From: JAGTVG01 sp963820995
GTDB lineage: Bacteria; Bacteroidota; Bacteroidia; Cytophagales; Cyclobacteriaceae
Assembly: GCA_963820995.1 (NCBI GenBank)
Contig: CAWGCL010000004.1
Coordinates: forward strand, 992,001 to 1,056,000
Reading direction: 5' to 3'
DNA: 64,000 bases
This document shows, piece after piece, positions 1 to 9,110 of the stretch (positions are counted from its first letter, which is position 1; every line of letters starts with the position of its first letter). The notes beneath the pieces are model-generated. The model was given only the letters and a program-made list of their open reading frames with translations. It made no database searches and was not told the origin of the DNA. The translations under genes were made by a program, and so were the position numbers.

Positions 1-1617
1 ACAAAATCAAGGTTTGAGGCAGATGCGTTACTTGCTGTATTACCTCCTGTCAGATGGTATTCATCGTAATCAGCACCTGGTACAATGTAAATATTTCCCA
101 CCATATTAAAGGTAATTGGTGTATTCGTTGAAGTCATCTGGTCTATGATAATATCCTTGAATTTTTCATTACTTGTGAAAACACTACAATACAAAGCTCC
201 TTTTCGTTCGGCCGTCTCATAGGCAAGTTCAAGTGAGTGGAAAGAGTTTTTGGTTTTGATAAAGAAGCCTACCGGTCCGAACATGTTCTTTCATATAAAT
301 GTCTTTCTGGTCAGGAAACAACTCCATGATCATTGGAGATAAGGTTCTCGCATTCTTATATTCTGGATGAGGAAAAGGACTTGCTTTGTAAATTAATCCT
401 CCATTTTGTTTTTCAAGGCGTTCAATGCCAGATATGGTTTTAACATCCTGAATGGATCCAAGAATCTGGGCGCCGGTCTCATGGTTTATTAACTCCGAAA
501 GAGCTTTTATAAAATGGTTAACAAAATCATTATAGGAAATCTGGCCATCAGGGGTTTTGATACCTTCCTCGGGAATAAAAAAGTTTTGTGGCGTATTGCC
601 CATCTGGCCGGAATATAAGGCGAGGGACATCACCAGGTTCTTAATACCCGTTTCCAGATCCTCAAAGGAATCGATTATTACTGAATTAACACTTTGTTTT
701 TCAGTAAATACCGTTTTGTTTTTGAGGTTTTTTAAATAATCGGTGAATGAACAATTTCCTTTAAAATCGATCAATTTGATATGTGGGTGTTCGACAAGTG
801 ATTTTATATAGTCTTCATCTTCACTATCGACCGCCAATTGGCAAACATTCGGATCAAATCCATTTTCACTGAATACTTTCTGAATCTCAGCTACTGCAAT
901 GGCTATGGGTAATATAGAAGAAGAATGAGGTTTCACAATAACTGGATTGCCTGTGATCAGGCTTGCAAAAATGCTTGGGACGGTGTCCCTGGATGGGAAA
1001 TTAGGACATCCCAAGATAAGGCTAATGCCTTTAGGAACTGCGATCCATGACTTTCCCAGTTTTATGCCAAATTCGTCCTGTACTATCTTTCCAAATCGGG
1101 TGACAGGATATCTTTTCAGGGCGTCAAATCCCGAAGCTACGGCATTTAGGGCCCTCTGAGCTGAATGAGGTCCTGACACTTGAAATGCCATGACATATCC
1201 CATCCCGGTCGTATGCATAGTTGCAAAGGCAATTTCAAAAAATCGCTTTTTAATTCTCTCCAGGGATTCAATTAAAAGCCCGGCCCGGTCTTCAATAGAA
1301 ACCTTTCGCCATTTATGGTATTCATTTTTTGCCCTTTCTATAAGCGTATTTATATCGAAAGTAGGGTATTGGATATTTAAAGGCTGCAGTAGAAAAGGTG
1401 ATTGCTCATTTCCTTCCCAGCTTTCAGGCATGGCTTGCCTGAGCTCTTCAAATTTGTTGTTTATATGGTTTTTAAAATTCTGATATCCCTCTGATATTGA
1501 ATTTTCACCATATATCTTATCCGTTGGTAATTCCGGATATTTATTAAAAAAATACCCTTTCTGAATTGATTTTACGGTATCATTTATAGTGCTTTTATAT
1601 TTTTCAAATAAAAACAT
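1..1617 (-). pseudogene. paaN: PaaN-like aldehyde dehydrogenase, frameshifted, 3' end beyond window
   Basis: The protein resembles the PaaN branch of the aldehyde dehydrogenase superfamily (phenylacetate degradation). The first frame runs from the ATG at 1617 to a stop at 229. It has an N-terminal PaaN-type region, the NAD-binding core and a TEKQSVNS segment typical of PaaN. Near 281-288 the frame breaks: after MKEH the ALDH motif FGPVGFF continues in another frame, followed by about 90 further plausible residues (SLELAYETAERKGALYCSVF and onward to DEYHLTGGNTASN) down to base 1. One extra base explains the shift. In addition, the position where ALDHs carry the nucleophilic Cys (GQMC) reads GQMG, codon at 598-600. 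The gene is either decaying or carries an assembly error; the Cys change is independent of the frameshift. The family call is from motif recognition, not a search. Confidence 0.78.
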
Positions 1618-1761
1618 GTTAAAAAATTCGTAAAACTTATACGTAATTTAGGAAAAAGTCTAAAAACATAGGCCTAACAGCCCAGTTAATTTAATACTTT
1701 AATATATTTAACGAAAAGGTGCTTATTGTGTTATTTATATGGATAAAATATTTAAAATTAA

Positions 1762-3018
1762 ATGAAAATAATCACAGCTACTATATTGACCATTGGCGAA
1801 GAAATATTGTATGGTCATATATTGGATACAAATGCGAACTTCATAAGTAATGCTTTTTCAGAAATTGGGATCAAGGTTGTCATGCATCTCTCGGTAGGGG
1901 ACATTTTTAATGATATTCTGGATGCATTAAAAATTGCTGAGGCCAGGTCTGATGTGGTTTTAATTACCGGCGGACTCGGTCCAACCAATGATGACATAAC
2001 CAAAAAATGTCTGTCAAATTATTTTAACTCTGAAATTAGGTTAAACCAGAAGGTATTTGAAGACTTATCAGAGTATTTCAAAAAGAGAGGTTTCCCTTTT
2101 ACTGAAAGCAATCAGAAACAAGCTTACTTGCCTGAAAACGCCCTTGTAGTCCGTAATGAAATGGGCACTGCCCCAGGTATGTGGTTTGAAAAAGATAATA
2201 CAATCTTTGTGTCGATGCCTGGAGTGCCGCATGAAATGAAATACCTTGTGGAAAAGAAAATTATTCCAAAGTTAATGGAAGTGTTTCAGTCAAATATCAT
2301 CTATCATAAACTCATCATGACAGCCGGAATTGGTGAATCCTGGCTTGCTGAGAAAATTGAGAAATGGGAAAGTTCCTTGCCTGAAAATATATCACTTGCC
2401 TATCTTCCATCCTATGGGCAAGTTAAATTACGGTTGACAGCCAGAGGACAAGACAAACAATTTCTGATTGAAGAAGTAAAATCCTACACCAATTCATTGC
2501 AAAAGTTTATAGGTCAATATATATACGGGGAAGATGGTGAAACAATTCAGGAAGCAATTGGCAAAAAATTGACCTTGAACAAACAGACTTTATCAACTGC
2601 AGAAAGTTGCACAGGGGGATATATATCTCATTTAATTACCAATGTTCCCGGATCATCAGTCTATTATAAAGGGGCAGTAATTGCTTACAGCAATGATATT
2701 AAAGAGTCCATAATAGATGTTAGATCTGAAACACTTCAGAATTTTGGTGCGGTAAGTGAAGAAACTGTAAAAGAGATGGCTGATGGGATCAGGAAGAAGT
2801 TCAAAACCGATTATGCGGTAGCGACCAGTGGAATTGCCGGGCCAGGGGGAGGGACTGCCGATAAACCTGTTGGTACAGTTTGGATTGCCATAGCCGGCCC
2901 TGATGGCACAATGCTTACTAAAAAACTCACCATATTGAAGGACAGGTTAAGCAATATTAAATATTCCTCAGTAACGGCACTGGTGTTGTTATGGCAAAGA
3001 ATATCTGAAAAAAATTGA
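1762..3018 (+). CDS. cinA: CinA-family protein, nicotinamide-nucleotide amidohydrolase
   Basis: This is a full-length CinA of 418 residues. The N-terminal half is a MoaB/MogA-like domain with TIGEEIL near residue 11 and GGLGPTNDD near 70. The C-terminal half is the CinA/PncC domain with STAESCTGG near 279 and SGIAGPGGG near 356. In the family, the C-terminal domain deamidates nicotinamide mononucleotide in NAD salvage, and the N-terminal domain can act as an ADP-ribose pyrophosphatase. It is a soluble cytoplasmic enzyme. It starts at an ATG 144 bases from the divergent paaN start and is followed after 54 bases by the E2 gene in the same direction, so the two may be co-transcribed. The function is confident; a role in competence is not implied by the sequence. 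Confidence 0.95.
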   Translation: MKIITATILTIGEEILYGHILDTNANFISNAFSEIGIKVVMHLSVGDIFNDILDALKIAEARSDVVLITGGLGPTNDDITKKCLSNYFNSEIRLNQKVFEDLSEYFKKRGFPFTESNQKQAYLPENALVVRNEMGTAPGMWFEKDNTIFVSMPGVPHEMKYLVEKKIIPKLMEVFQSNIIYHKLIMTAGIGESWLAEKIEKWESSLPENISLAYLPSYGQVKLRLTARGQDKQFLIEEVKSYTNSLQKFIGQYIYGEDGETIQEAIGKKLTLNKQTLSTAESCTGGYISHLITNVPGSSVYYKGAVIAYSNDIKESIIDVRSETLQNFGAVSEETVKEMADGIRKKFKTDYAVATSGIAGPGGGTADKPVGTVWIAIAGPDGTMLTKKLTILKDRLSNIKYSSVTALVLLWQRISEKN

Positions 3019-3072
3019 ACTGAAGACTTAAAATGTTAATTTTGTTTATACCCGTCATCAAAAGAATTGATT

Positions 3073-4401
3073 ATGGCAATTGTTGAAATGGTTATGCCTA
3101 AAATGGGCGAAAGTATAATGGAAGCCACCATATTGGAGTGGCTTAAAAGTGAAGGAGATCAGATAGAAGCAGATGAATCGATCTTGGAAGTTGCCACTGA
3201 TAAAGTAGACACCGAAGTTCCCTGTACACATGGTGGAATCTTAAAGGAAATTCTGGTAAAAAAAGGAGAAATTGTTCCGGTGGGATCAACTATTGCCATA
3301 ATTGAAACGGTAGAAGATATCAAGCACCCCCTCGGGCTTGATGATCTGCCTGATGATTATGAGCATCCGGAAGAAATTGGTGTTTCTGAAGTTTCTGGTG
3401 TGTCATCTGGTGGTAGAGGTAACGGGATCAACCAGTTAACTAAACCTGAATCAAATCGATTTTACTCACCTCTTGTTAAGAGTATTGCCCGACAGGAAGG
3501 GATAAGTCTCCATGAACTGGACGTGATCGTTGGATCAGGGAAAAAGGACCGTTTAACGAAGAAAGACATCCTGGCATATATAGCAAAGAAGAAATCACAG
3601 GAGGCTGCTAAGATCCAGGAAGTTATCTCAATAGCTGAAAGGCCTTTGCCCGCTGAATATGATGAGTTTGAGGATGCCAACTTTGCAGCAGGCGAGGATG
3701 AAATTATTGAAATGGACAGGATGCGTGCTATGATTGCGGAGAGAATGGTTGAATCCAAGAGGATTTCCCCGCATGTAACTTCATACGTTGAAGCAGATGT
3801 GACAAATGTAGTTATGTGGCGGGAAAAAGTAAAACGAGATTATGAGGAGAAATTTGGACAGAGATTAACATATACTCCATTGTTTTTGGAAGCAGTAATT
3901 CAGTCAATAAAGGACTTCCCTATGATCAATGTGTCAGTTGATGGAAATCGTATCATCAGGCATAATAAGATCAATATTGGAATTGCTGTTGCATTACCAA
4001 ACTTTAATCTTATTGTTCCGGTTATCAAAAATGCAAATCAGTACAGCTTAAATGGACTGGTTGCAAAAGTAAACGATCTTGTTATCAGGGCAAGAAATAA
4101 TCAGCTTAAACCAGACGATTTGAGTGATGGAACCTATACCGTCACAAATGTGGGATCTTTCGGTAACGTTATGGGAACCCCCATCATTATGCAGCCCCAA
4201 GCCGCTATTCTTGCGATCGGGGCAATAACAAAAAAGCCCGCGGTTATTGAAACCTCAACAGGCGATATGATCGCAATCCGTCATAAAATGTTTCTTTCTC
4301 ATTCCTACGACCATAGGGTTATCGATGGAGCACTCGGAGGATCTTTTATTCGAAAAGTGGCGGATTATCTGGAACAATTTAATATTCAACGGGAGATATA
4401 A
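3073..4401 (+). CDS. 2-oxoacid dehydrogenase E2 component (dihydrolipoyl acyltransferase)
   Basis: A 442-residue E2 subunit. The order is: a lipoyl domain (residues 1-80) with the lipoylated Lys in EVATDKVDTEVP near residue 44; an acidic linker; a peripheral subunit-binding domain near 130-168 (FYSPLVKSIARQEGISLHEL); and the acyltransferase domain from about 210, with the active-site motif SYDHRVIDG near 414. It transfers acyl groups from lipoamide to CoA in a pyruvate, branched-chain or 2-oxoglutarate dehydrogenase complex. The single lipoyl domain and overall form fit the branched-chain type best, but substrate is an inference. An upstream in-frame TTG at 3067 is possible; the ATG at 3073 gives the usual MAIVEMVMPKMGE start. 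No E1 or E3 gene is nearby, so this is an orphan E2 in the window. Confidence 0.93.
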   Translation: MAIVEMVMPKMGESIMEATILEWLKSEGDQIEADESILEVATDKVDTEVPCTHGGILKEILVKKGEIVPVGSTIAIIETVEDIKHPLGLDDLPDDYEHPEEIGVSEVSGVSSGGRGNGINQLTKPESNRFYSPLVKSIARQEGISLHELDVIVGSGKKDRLTKKDILAYIAKKKSQEAAKIQEVISIAERPLPAEYDEFEDANFAAGEDEIIEMDRMRAMIAERMVESKRISPHVTSYVEADVTNVVMWREKVKRDYEEKFGQRLTYTPLFLEAVIQSIKDFPMINVSVDGNRIIRHNKINIGIAVALPNFNLIVPVIKNANQYSLNGLVAKVNDLVIRARNNQLKPDDLSDGTYTVTNVGSFGNVMGTPIIMQPQAAILAIGAITKKPAVIETSTGDMIAIRHKMFLSHSYDHRVIDGALGGSFIRKVADYLEQFNIQREI

Positions 4402-4453
4402 TTCCCGTCAATATCTGTTCAGAACCACTTCAGAATAAATCAAATCATAAACA

Positions 4454-4816
4454 TCAGGCTAACTCCGGATGATTTTTCAGGGTTTGCCGCACGAAATGAC
4501 TTATAGCGATCCTGGAATCTACAGCCTCCGTGATATAAACTTCTTTTTGGGCTTTTACCAGTTCTTCGAACATAAGTTTCCCGAAACCATTGGATATTAC
4601 TATCTGGCAATCCCAGATGGCTGAAATTAAGGACAGTTCTTTTTCATTTGAATTTTCTTGATCTGTCTCCTCTTCAAGTCTCTCTATTGATTTTCTTGAA
4701 ATATATATTTCAGCAATAATTTCCCCGTTCAAAATTTCATAAACATTAAAGCCATTAATACTTTGGATATTGGAAGATATCCGTCTTCCATCACGAGTCG
4801 GTATTGCAATTTTCAT
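4454..4816 (-). CDS. NifX/NifB-type dinitrogenase iron-molybdenum cofactor-binding fold protein
   Basis: A 120-residue cytoplasmic protein beginning MKIAIPTRDGRRISSN, the usual opening of the small COG1433-type family that shares its fold with NifX and the NifB C-terminus. A central segment (CQIVISNGFGKLMFEELV) matches the expected second half of the fold. Family members bind metal clusters or have unknown roles; no nif genes are present here, so nitrogen fixation is not implied. It is the last gene of a leftward run pta - hydroxyacyl-CoA dehydrogenase - ackA - this gene, 59 bases after ackA, and may be co-transcribed with it. It converges on the E2 gene with 52 bases between them and no obvious terminator hairpin. 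Family assignment is moderate. Confidence 0.7.
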   Translation of the reverse strand: MKIAIPTRDGRRISSNIQSINGFNVYEILNGEIIAEIYISRKSIERLEEETDQENSNEKELSLISAIWDCQIVISNGFGKLMFEELVKAQKEVYITEAVDSRIAISHFVRQTLKNHPELA

Positions 4817-4875
4817 TTTTACTATTTTATAGGTTTTATAATCTTATACTAAACTTTTCTAATTCAATTTTATGT

Positions 4876-6102
4876 TCAATTATTTAGGTTCCGCTTTTTT
4901 TCCAGGTTTAATATCCTTACGGTTTCTTGTGCAATTACAAGCTCTTCATTTGTCGGAATTACCATAACCTTTACTTTGGAACCCTCTTTGCTTATTATAC
5001 CTTGTTTCCCATGCACCATCTTATCATTTACTTTTTTGTCAATTTCAATGCCCAGAAATTCCATATTCTTACAGGCTTCGTATCTGGTAGTGATGTCATT
5101 TTCTCCTATTCCCCCTGTAAAAACAACGATATCCATGCCTTCCATAGCTGCACAATATGCCCCCAGGTATTTTTTAATCCTGTAGCTATACATTTTCAAT
5201 GCAAGTTCTGATCTTTTATGACCTTCAGTTGCCGCTTTCTGCACTTCGCGCATGTCGGAGGAAATACCGGATATCCCCAGCATACCGCTGTGTTTATTGA
5301 TCAGTGTATTGGCTTCCTGAACCCTTATCTCTTCCTTGTTCATAATAAAGGTAAGTACACCCAGATCCAGGTCCCCTGACCTTGTCCCCATGATCATGCC
5401 TTCCACAGGGGTAAGGCCCATGGAGGTATCAACCGATTTGCCATGTTTAATTGCAGTTATTGATGCGCCATTGCCAAGGTGACATGTAATAATCCTTTGC
5501 CTTTTAATATCCACATTGAGTATTTCACAGGCCTTATGTGATACATATTTATGACTTGTGCCGTGAAATCCATATCTCCTTAATCCATATTTTTTATACA
5601 GTGAATAGGGGATAGCATACATGTATGCATAGTCTGGCATGGTTTGATGAAATGCAGTATCAAAAACTGCAACCTGTGGGATATCTGGCAGAAGGTATTT
5701 TACAGCAAAGATCCCTTTCAGGTTTGGGGGATTATGTAGAGGTGCAAGTTCCGCAACTTCTTCAATCTTTTTGATCACATCATCATCTATAAGTACGCTT
5801 CCCTTGAAAGTTTCGCCACCATGGACAACCCTGTGGCCAATAGCGTTCACGTCATCAAGAGAACTTATGCTCCCATGTTTTTTGCTGATTAGAACACCAA
5901 ATATATATTCGATCCCTGCCTGATGGTCAACAATCTCACCTTCCAACTTTACTTCATCGCCATCATTTCTATTATTAAGCAGGAAAGAACCCTGCATTCC
6001 TATCTTTTCAACCGATCCTTTGGCCAGCAGGATTTTCTTTTTAATCTCGAACAATTGGTATTTAATTGAGGAAGATCCAGAATTAAGTATTAAAACAATC
6101 AT
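4876..6102 (-). CDS. ackA: Acetate kinase
   Basis: Full-length acetate kinase of 408 residues. It starts MIVLILNSGSSSIKYQLF, the acetate/butyrate kinase signature, and carries GFHGTSHKYV and HLGNGASITAI (phosphate-binding and catalytic region) and FTGGIGEN near the C-terminus. With Pta it interconverts acetyl-CoA, acetyl phosphate and acetate, giving ATP. The length favours acetate kinase over the shorter butyrate kinases. It lies 33 bases downstream of a 3-hydroxyacyl-CoA dehydrogenase, which itself follows pta, so the classic pta-ackA pair is split by a third gene read in the same direction. ATG start at 6102. Confidence 0.96.
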   Translation of the reverse strand: MIVLILNSGSSSIKYQLFEIKKKILLAKGSVEKIGMQGSFLLNNRNDGDEVKLEGEIVDHQAGIEYIFGVLISKKHGSISSLDDVNAIGHRVVHGGETFKGSVLIDDDVIKKIEEVAELAPLHNPPNLKGIFAVKYLLPDIPQVAVFDTAFHQTMPDYAYMYAIPYSLYKKYGLRRYGFHGTSHKYVSHKACEILNVDIKRQRIITCHLGNGASITAIKHGKSVDTSMGLTPVEGMIMGTRSGDLDLGVLTFIMNKEEIRVQEANTLINKHSGMLGISGISSDMREVQKAATEGHKRSELALKMYSYRIKKYLGAYCAAMEGMDIVVFTGGIGENDITTRYEACKNMEFLGIEIDKKVNDKMVHGKQGIISKEGSKVKVMVIPTNEELVIAQETVRILNLEKKRNLNN

Positions 6103-6135
6103 TATTTGTTATATTATTCATTAAAAAATCAGAAC

Positions 6136-7110
6136 TCAGCATGATTCATGCCGTTCCGGTACGATCTTCTTCCCTTCCTCGTCATATCTATAAAAGCCTA
6201 TCCCTGCTTCACGGCCTAAATGATTTGCACGGACCCGCTTTTTCAACATTGGGGAAGCTTTATATTTGATATCGCCAAATTCGCGATATAGATTATCCAG
6301 CCAGCGGATTACCATATCCAGGCCAATCTTGTCTGCCATTTCAAATGGTCCTAGTGGGAAGCCATAACCAATTTTCATAGTATCATCTATATCAATCATA
6401 TCCGCCACACCCTCCATAAGTATTTCACAGGCCTCATTGATCATTGGAGCGATCAGCCTGGTGCTAATAATACCAGGTGATTCAATTACAGGGACGATGC
6501 GTTTTCCAAGTAGCCTCGTAAACTTGCATACCTTTTTATAAGCATCATCGGATGTATATAAACTTTTGGCCACTTCTACTAAAGGGATATCGCCTGCAGG
6601 GGATATAAAGTGAAGACTAACACAACGTTCGGGATTTTTTAATTCAGCAGCCAGCTCTGTAATTACAAGCGTCGTTGAATTAGTAGCAATAATCGCTTTA
6701 GGATCAACGACTTTTTCAATATTCTTGAATATCTCCTTACGCGTTTCAACACTTTGTTCACGGGTTTTGGATTTGATCGATTCAATAACCACCTCACAAC
6801 CTCTCAGATCTTCATATTCAAGCGTACCACGTATCCTTGACATTATGGCTCGTTTGTCACTATCGGTCATGCCCCAGCGTTTGATCATATGCCTGAGGTC
6901 ACGCTTAATTCCCTTAATAGCTTCGTTTATCTTGGTATTGGATAGTTCAAGAAAAATAACATCTATACCATAGCTGCTGACCATCCTGGCTATTTCCTGT
7001 CCCAGAATACCACAGCCTACAATCCCTACTTTAGTGAAAGTATCAGATTCGCGTTTTTCATCCCCGGAACTCTTTAATGCATATCCTTCTATCGGTTCAA
7101 CCTGTTCCAT
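6136..7110 (-). CDS. 3-hydroxyacyl-CoA dehydrogenase (3-hydroxybutyryl-CoA dehydrogenase type)
   Basis: A 324-residue single-function 3-hydroxyacyl-CoA dehydrogenase. About 25 polar residues precede the NAD-binding Rossmann motif VGIVGCGILGQEIA. The catalytic His is in SLHFISPAGDIPLVEV, where many relatives have HFFNP, and the NSTTLVITELA segment and the C-terminal YGFPLGPFEMAD region are present. It reversibly oxidises L-3-hydroxyacyl-CoA to 3-oxoacyl-CoA with NAD+. It sits between pta (16 bases) and ackA (33 bases) in one orientation, which suggests a link between acyl-CoA beta-oxidation or butyrate-type chemistry and acetate formation. The N-terminal extension and the altered His motif may mark a subfamily with a different substrate. 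Confidence 0.88.
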   Translation of the reverse strand: MEQVEPIEGYALKSSGDEKRESDTFTKVGIVGCGILGQEIARMVSSYGIDVIFLELSNTKINEAIKGIKRDLRHMIKRWGMTDSDKRAIMSRIRGTLEYEDLRGCEVVIESIKSKTREQSVETRKEIFKNIEKVVDPKAIIATNSTTLVITELAAELKNPERCVSLHFISPAGDIPLVEVAKSLYTSDDAYKKVCKFTRLLGKRIVPVIESPGIISTRLIAPMINEACEILMEGVADMIDIDDTMKIGYGFPLGPFEMADKIGLDMVIRWLDNLYREFGDIKYKASPMLKKRVRANHLGREAGIGFYRYDEEGKKIVPERHESC

Positions 7111-7125
7111 TGTATTCAGTTTTAA

Positions 7126-8133
7126 TTATTTCTTTAATCCAGCGGCCTGGTTTGCTGTAATAGCTATCATGTTAATAATGTCTGAGACCGAACAACCCCT
7201 GGAGAGGTCATTGATTGGGGCAGCCATGCCTTGCAGGATGGGCCCAATCGCTTCAGCATTAGCTAGCCGTTGGACCAGCTTATAGGCGATATTACCCGAG
7301 TTCAAGTCAGGGAAAACCAGAACATTTGCTTTGCCGCCTATAGGGCTTCCCGGTGCCTTTTTCATCCCAATGGATTCAACAATGGCCGCATCTGCCTGTA
7401 ATTCCCCGTCGATCTGCAGCTCAGGAGCCATTGATTTTGCTATTTGCGTGGCATTTGATACCAGGTCAACCATTTCGTGCCTCGCGCTTCCCTTGGTAGA
7501 AAAACTTAATAAAGCTACTCTTGGTTCAAGGCCGGCTATATCTTTTGCAGTTTTGGCAGTTGCTACTGCTATTTCAGCCAATTGATTTTCATCAGGATTA
7601 GGGTGAACAGCGCAATCTGCAAATATCATAATACCATCATCACCATATTTTTTTTCCGGTAAAATCATAATAAATGCACCACTCACTACTGAAATGCCAG
7701 GAAGTGTTTTGACAAATTGAAATGCCGGTCTCAATACATCACCTGTAGCGTTCATCGCCCCGGCAACTTCACCATCAGCATCTCCATTTTTAATCATGAG
7801 CGTTGAAAGATAAAGTGGATTTTCTATCAGCCTGGAAGCTTCATCATGGGTTAATCCTTTATGTTTCCGGATTTCAACCATCAAGTCAATGTATAGTTCC
7901 TTCTTATCATGTTGTTCAGGATCTACAAAAGTGGCCTTATCCAGAAAAACAAGATCTAATTCTGAAGCTTTAGATAAAACCTTATCTTTTTTGCCAAGTA
8001 ATATGATTTGTGCTAAATCTTCTTTTAAGGCAGAATCGGCTGCTTGCATGGTCCGTTCTTCAAAGCTTTCAGGCAAGATTATTCGTTTCTGGTATGATCT
8101 GGCATTTGCACGTATTTTCTCAAGCAAAGTCAT
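7126..8133 (-). CDS. pta: Phosphate acetyltransferase
   Basis: A 335-residue short-form phosphotransacetylase consisting of the catalytic domain only (no N-terminal DRTGG/CobB-like extension). It begins MTLLEKIRANARSYQKRIIL and has the family landmarks IILPE near the N-terminus, GEVAGAMNATGDVLRPAFQ, SFSTKGSARHEMVD, and GSPIGGKANVLVFPDLNSGN near the C-terminus. It converts acetyl-CoA and phosphate to acetyl phosphate. It is the first gene of the leftward cluster that continues with the hydroxyacyl-CoA dehydrogenase and ackA. The 218 bases before the next divergent start should hold its promoter, but no clean TAnnTTTG element was found on this strand. Confidence 0.95.
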   Translation of the reverse strand: MTLLEKIRANARSYQKRIILPESFEERTMQAADSALKEDLAQIILLGKKDKVLSKASELDLVFLDKATFVDPEQHDKKELYIDLMVEIRKHKGLTHDEASRLIENPLYLSTLMIKNGDADGEVAGAMNATGDVLRPAFQFVKTLPGISVVSGAFIMILPEKKYGDDGIMIFADCAVHPNPDENQLAEIAVATAKTAKDIAGLEPRVALLSFSTKGSARHEMVDLVSNATQIAKSMAPELQIDGELQADAAIVESIGMKKAPGSPIGGKANVLVFPDLNSGNIAYKLVQRLANAEAIGPILQGMAAPINDLSRGCSVSDIINMIAITANQAAGLKK

Positions 8134-8351
8134 AATAATTTCGAATTCATTCTAATAAAAAATCCAGATTTGTAAACTAAAAACGAAAAAATAGTTTCTT
8201 GTTAAGATACGAAAAAATACGCAATTCTGCCTCCTAATAAAGGCTAACTTTTAAAGATTTATAGCTAAACGGCCTTATTTGAGGAAGAACTGCTCACATA
8301 GGTTGCAATAGAGTTTTTTTTTTAATAAACTTATGAAATAAGTAATTGCTT

Positions 8352-9104
8352 GTGAAACTGGATGAACAACTATTTTTAGCTTATAGATCCTATGGTCAGG
8401 CCTTTCGCACACTGGATAAACAACGACTTTGGTCTATACTTATTCTTCCCTCCATTCTAAGTCTGCTAATTGCCACAGGTGTGGGTGTATTGGCCTGGAC
8501 TACTTCTGATGACATCTTATTGTTTGTGAATGGAAAATATCATCTCAAGGAATATGATTCGACTGCGGGTAATATTTTCAGGATTGTCACTACCCTCATT
8601 ATTAGGGGTTTAACCTTATTTTTATATTTGAAATTGTATCGTTACCTTATACTGATTTTGCTTTCACCGGTTTTTGTAAATATTTCCAATGTTCTTCACA
8701 GGTCTTTGGTTGGCGAAGAGCATAAAATGAATATATGGTCATACTGCTTTTGTTCTTTCCGGGGGATTAAGTTTGCCTTGCGCAATTTTAGCCTGGAAAT
8801 ACTCGTCACAGTCTTGCTAACTCTTTTAGCAGCTATCATATTCTGGATATTTCCCTTGATCCCCATATTAATATTTATTGCAGAGAGTTACTTCTTTACA
8901 ATAGTTTTAATGGATTACGCCTTCGAAATGGGTGGGCTTTCTATGAAGGACAGCATTGAAAAGAGCCGGAGTTTGCCTGGAATACCCATTGGGATTGGAT
9001 TGATATTCAATTTTATTTTACTGGTGCCTGTTATTGGAGTTATATTTGGACCGGTCTTGGCCCTGATCGCAGCACAGGAATCTGTTAATTCCCTAAATCA
9101 ATAA
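8352..9104 (+). CDS. EI24-domain (CysZ-like) integral membrane protein
   Basis: A roughly 250-residue hydrophobic protein. Transmembrane segments are visible around ILILPSILSLLIATGVGVLA, LIIRGLTLFLYLKLYRYLI, a double segment in ILVTVLLTLLAAIIFWIFPL, and a C-terminal segment in IGIGLIFNFILLVPVIGVIF. The FVNISNVLHRSLVGEE loop and the Pro/Gly-rich C-terminus resemble EI24-domain proteins, a family that includes the sulfate transporter CysZ. No sulfate-assimilation genes are nearby, so transport of sulfate is not supported. No ATG fits: candidate starts are GTG at 8352 (chosen) or TTG at 8346. It is followed after 6 bases by an aldehyde dehydrogenase gene, so the two are probably one operon. Confidence 0.72.
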   Translation: MKLDEQLFLAYRSYGQAFRTLDKQRLWSILILPSILSLLIATGVGVLAWTTSDDILLFVNGKYHLKEYDSTAGNIFRIVTTLIIRGLTLFLYLKLYRYLILILLSPVFVNISNVLHRSLVGEEHKMNIWSYCFCSFRGIKFALRNFSLEILVTVLLTLLAAIIFWIFPLIPILIFIAESYFFTIVLMDYAFEMGGLSMKDSIEKSRSLPGIPIGIGLIFNFILLVPVIGVIFGPVLALIAAQESVNSLNQ

Positions 9105-9110
9105 AATGTA

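Noticed and set aside
4454..4816. Nitrogen fixation role for the NifX-like protein
   Set aside because: No nif genes in the window; small members of this fold occur widely without nitrogenase.
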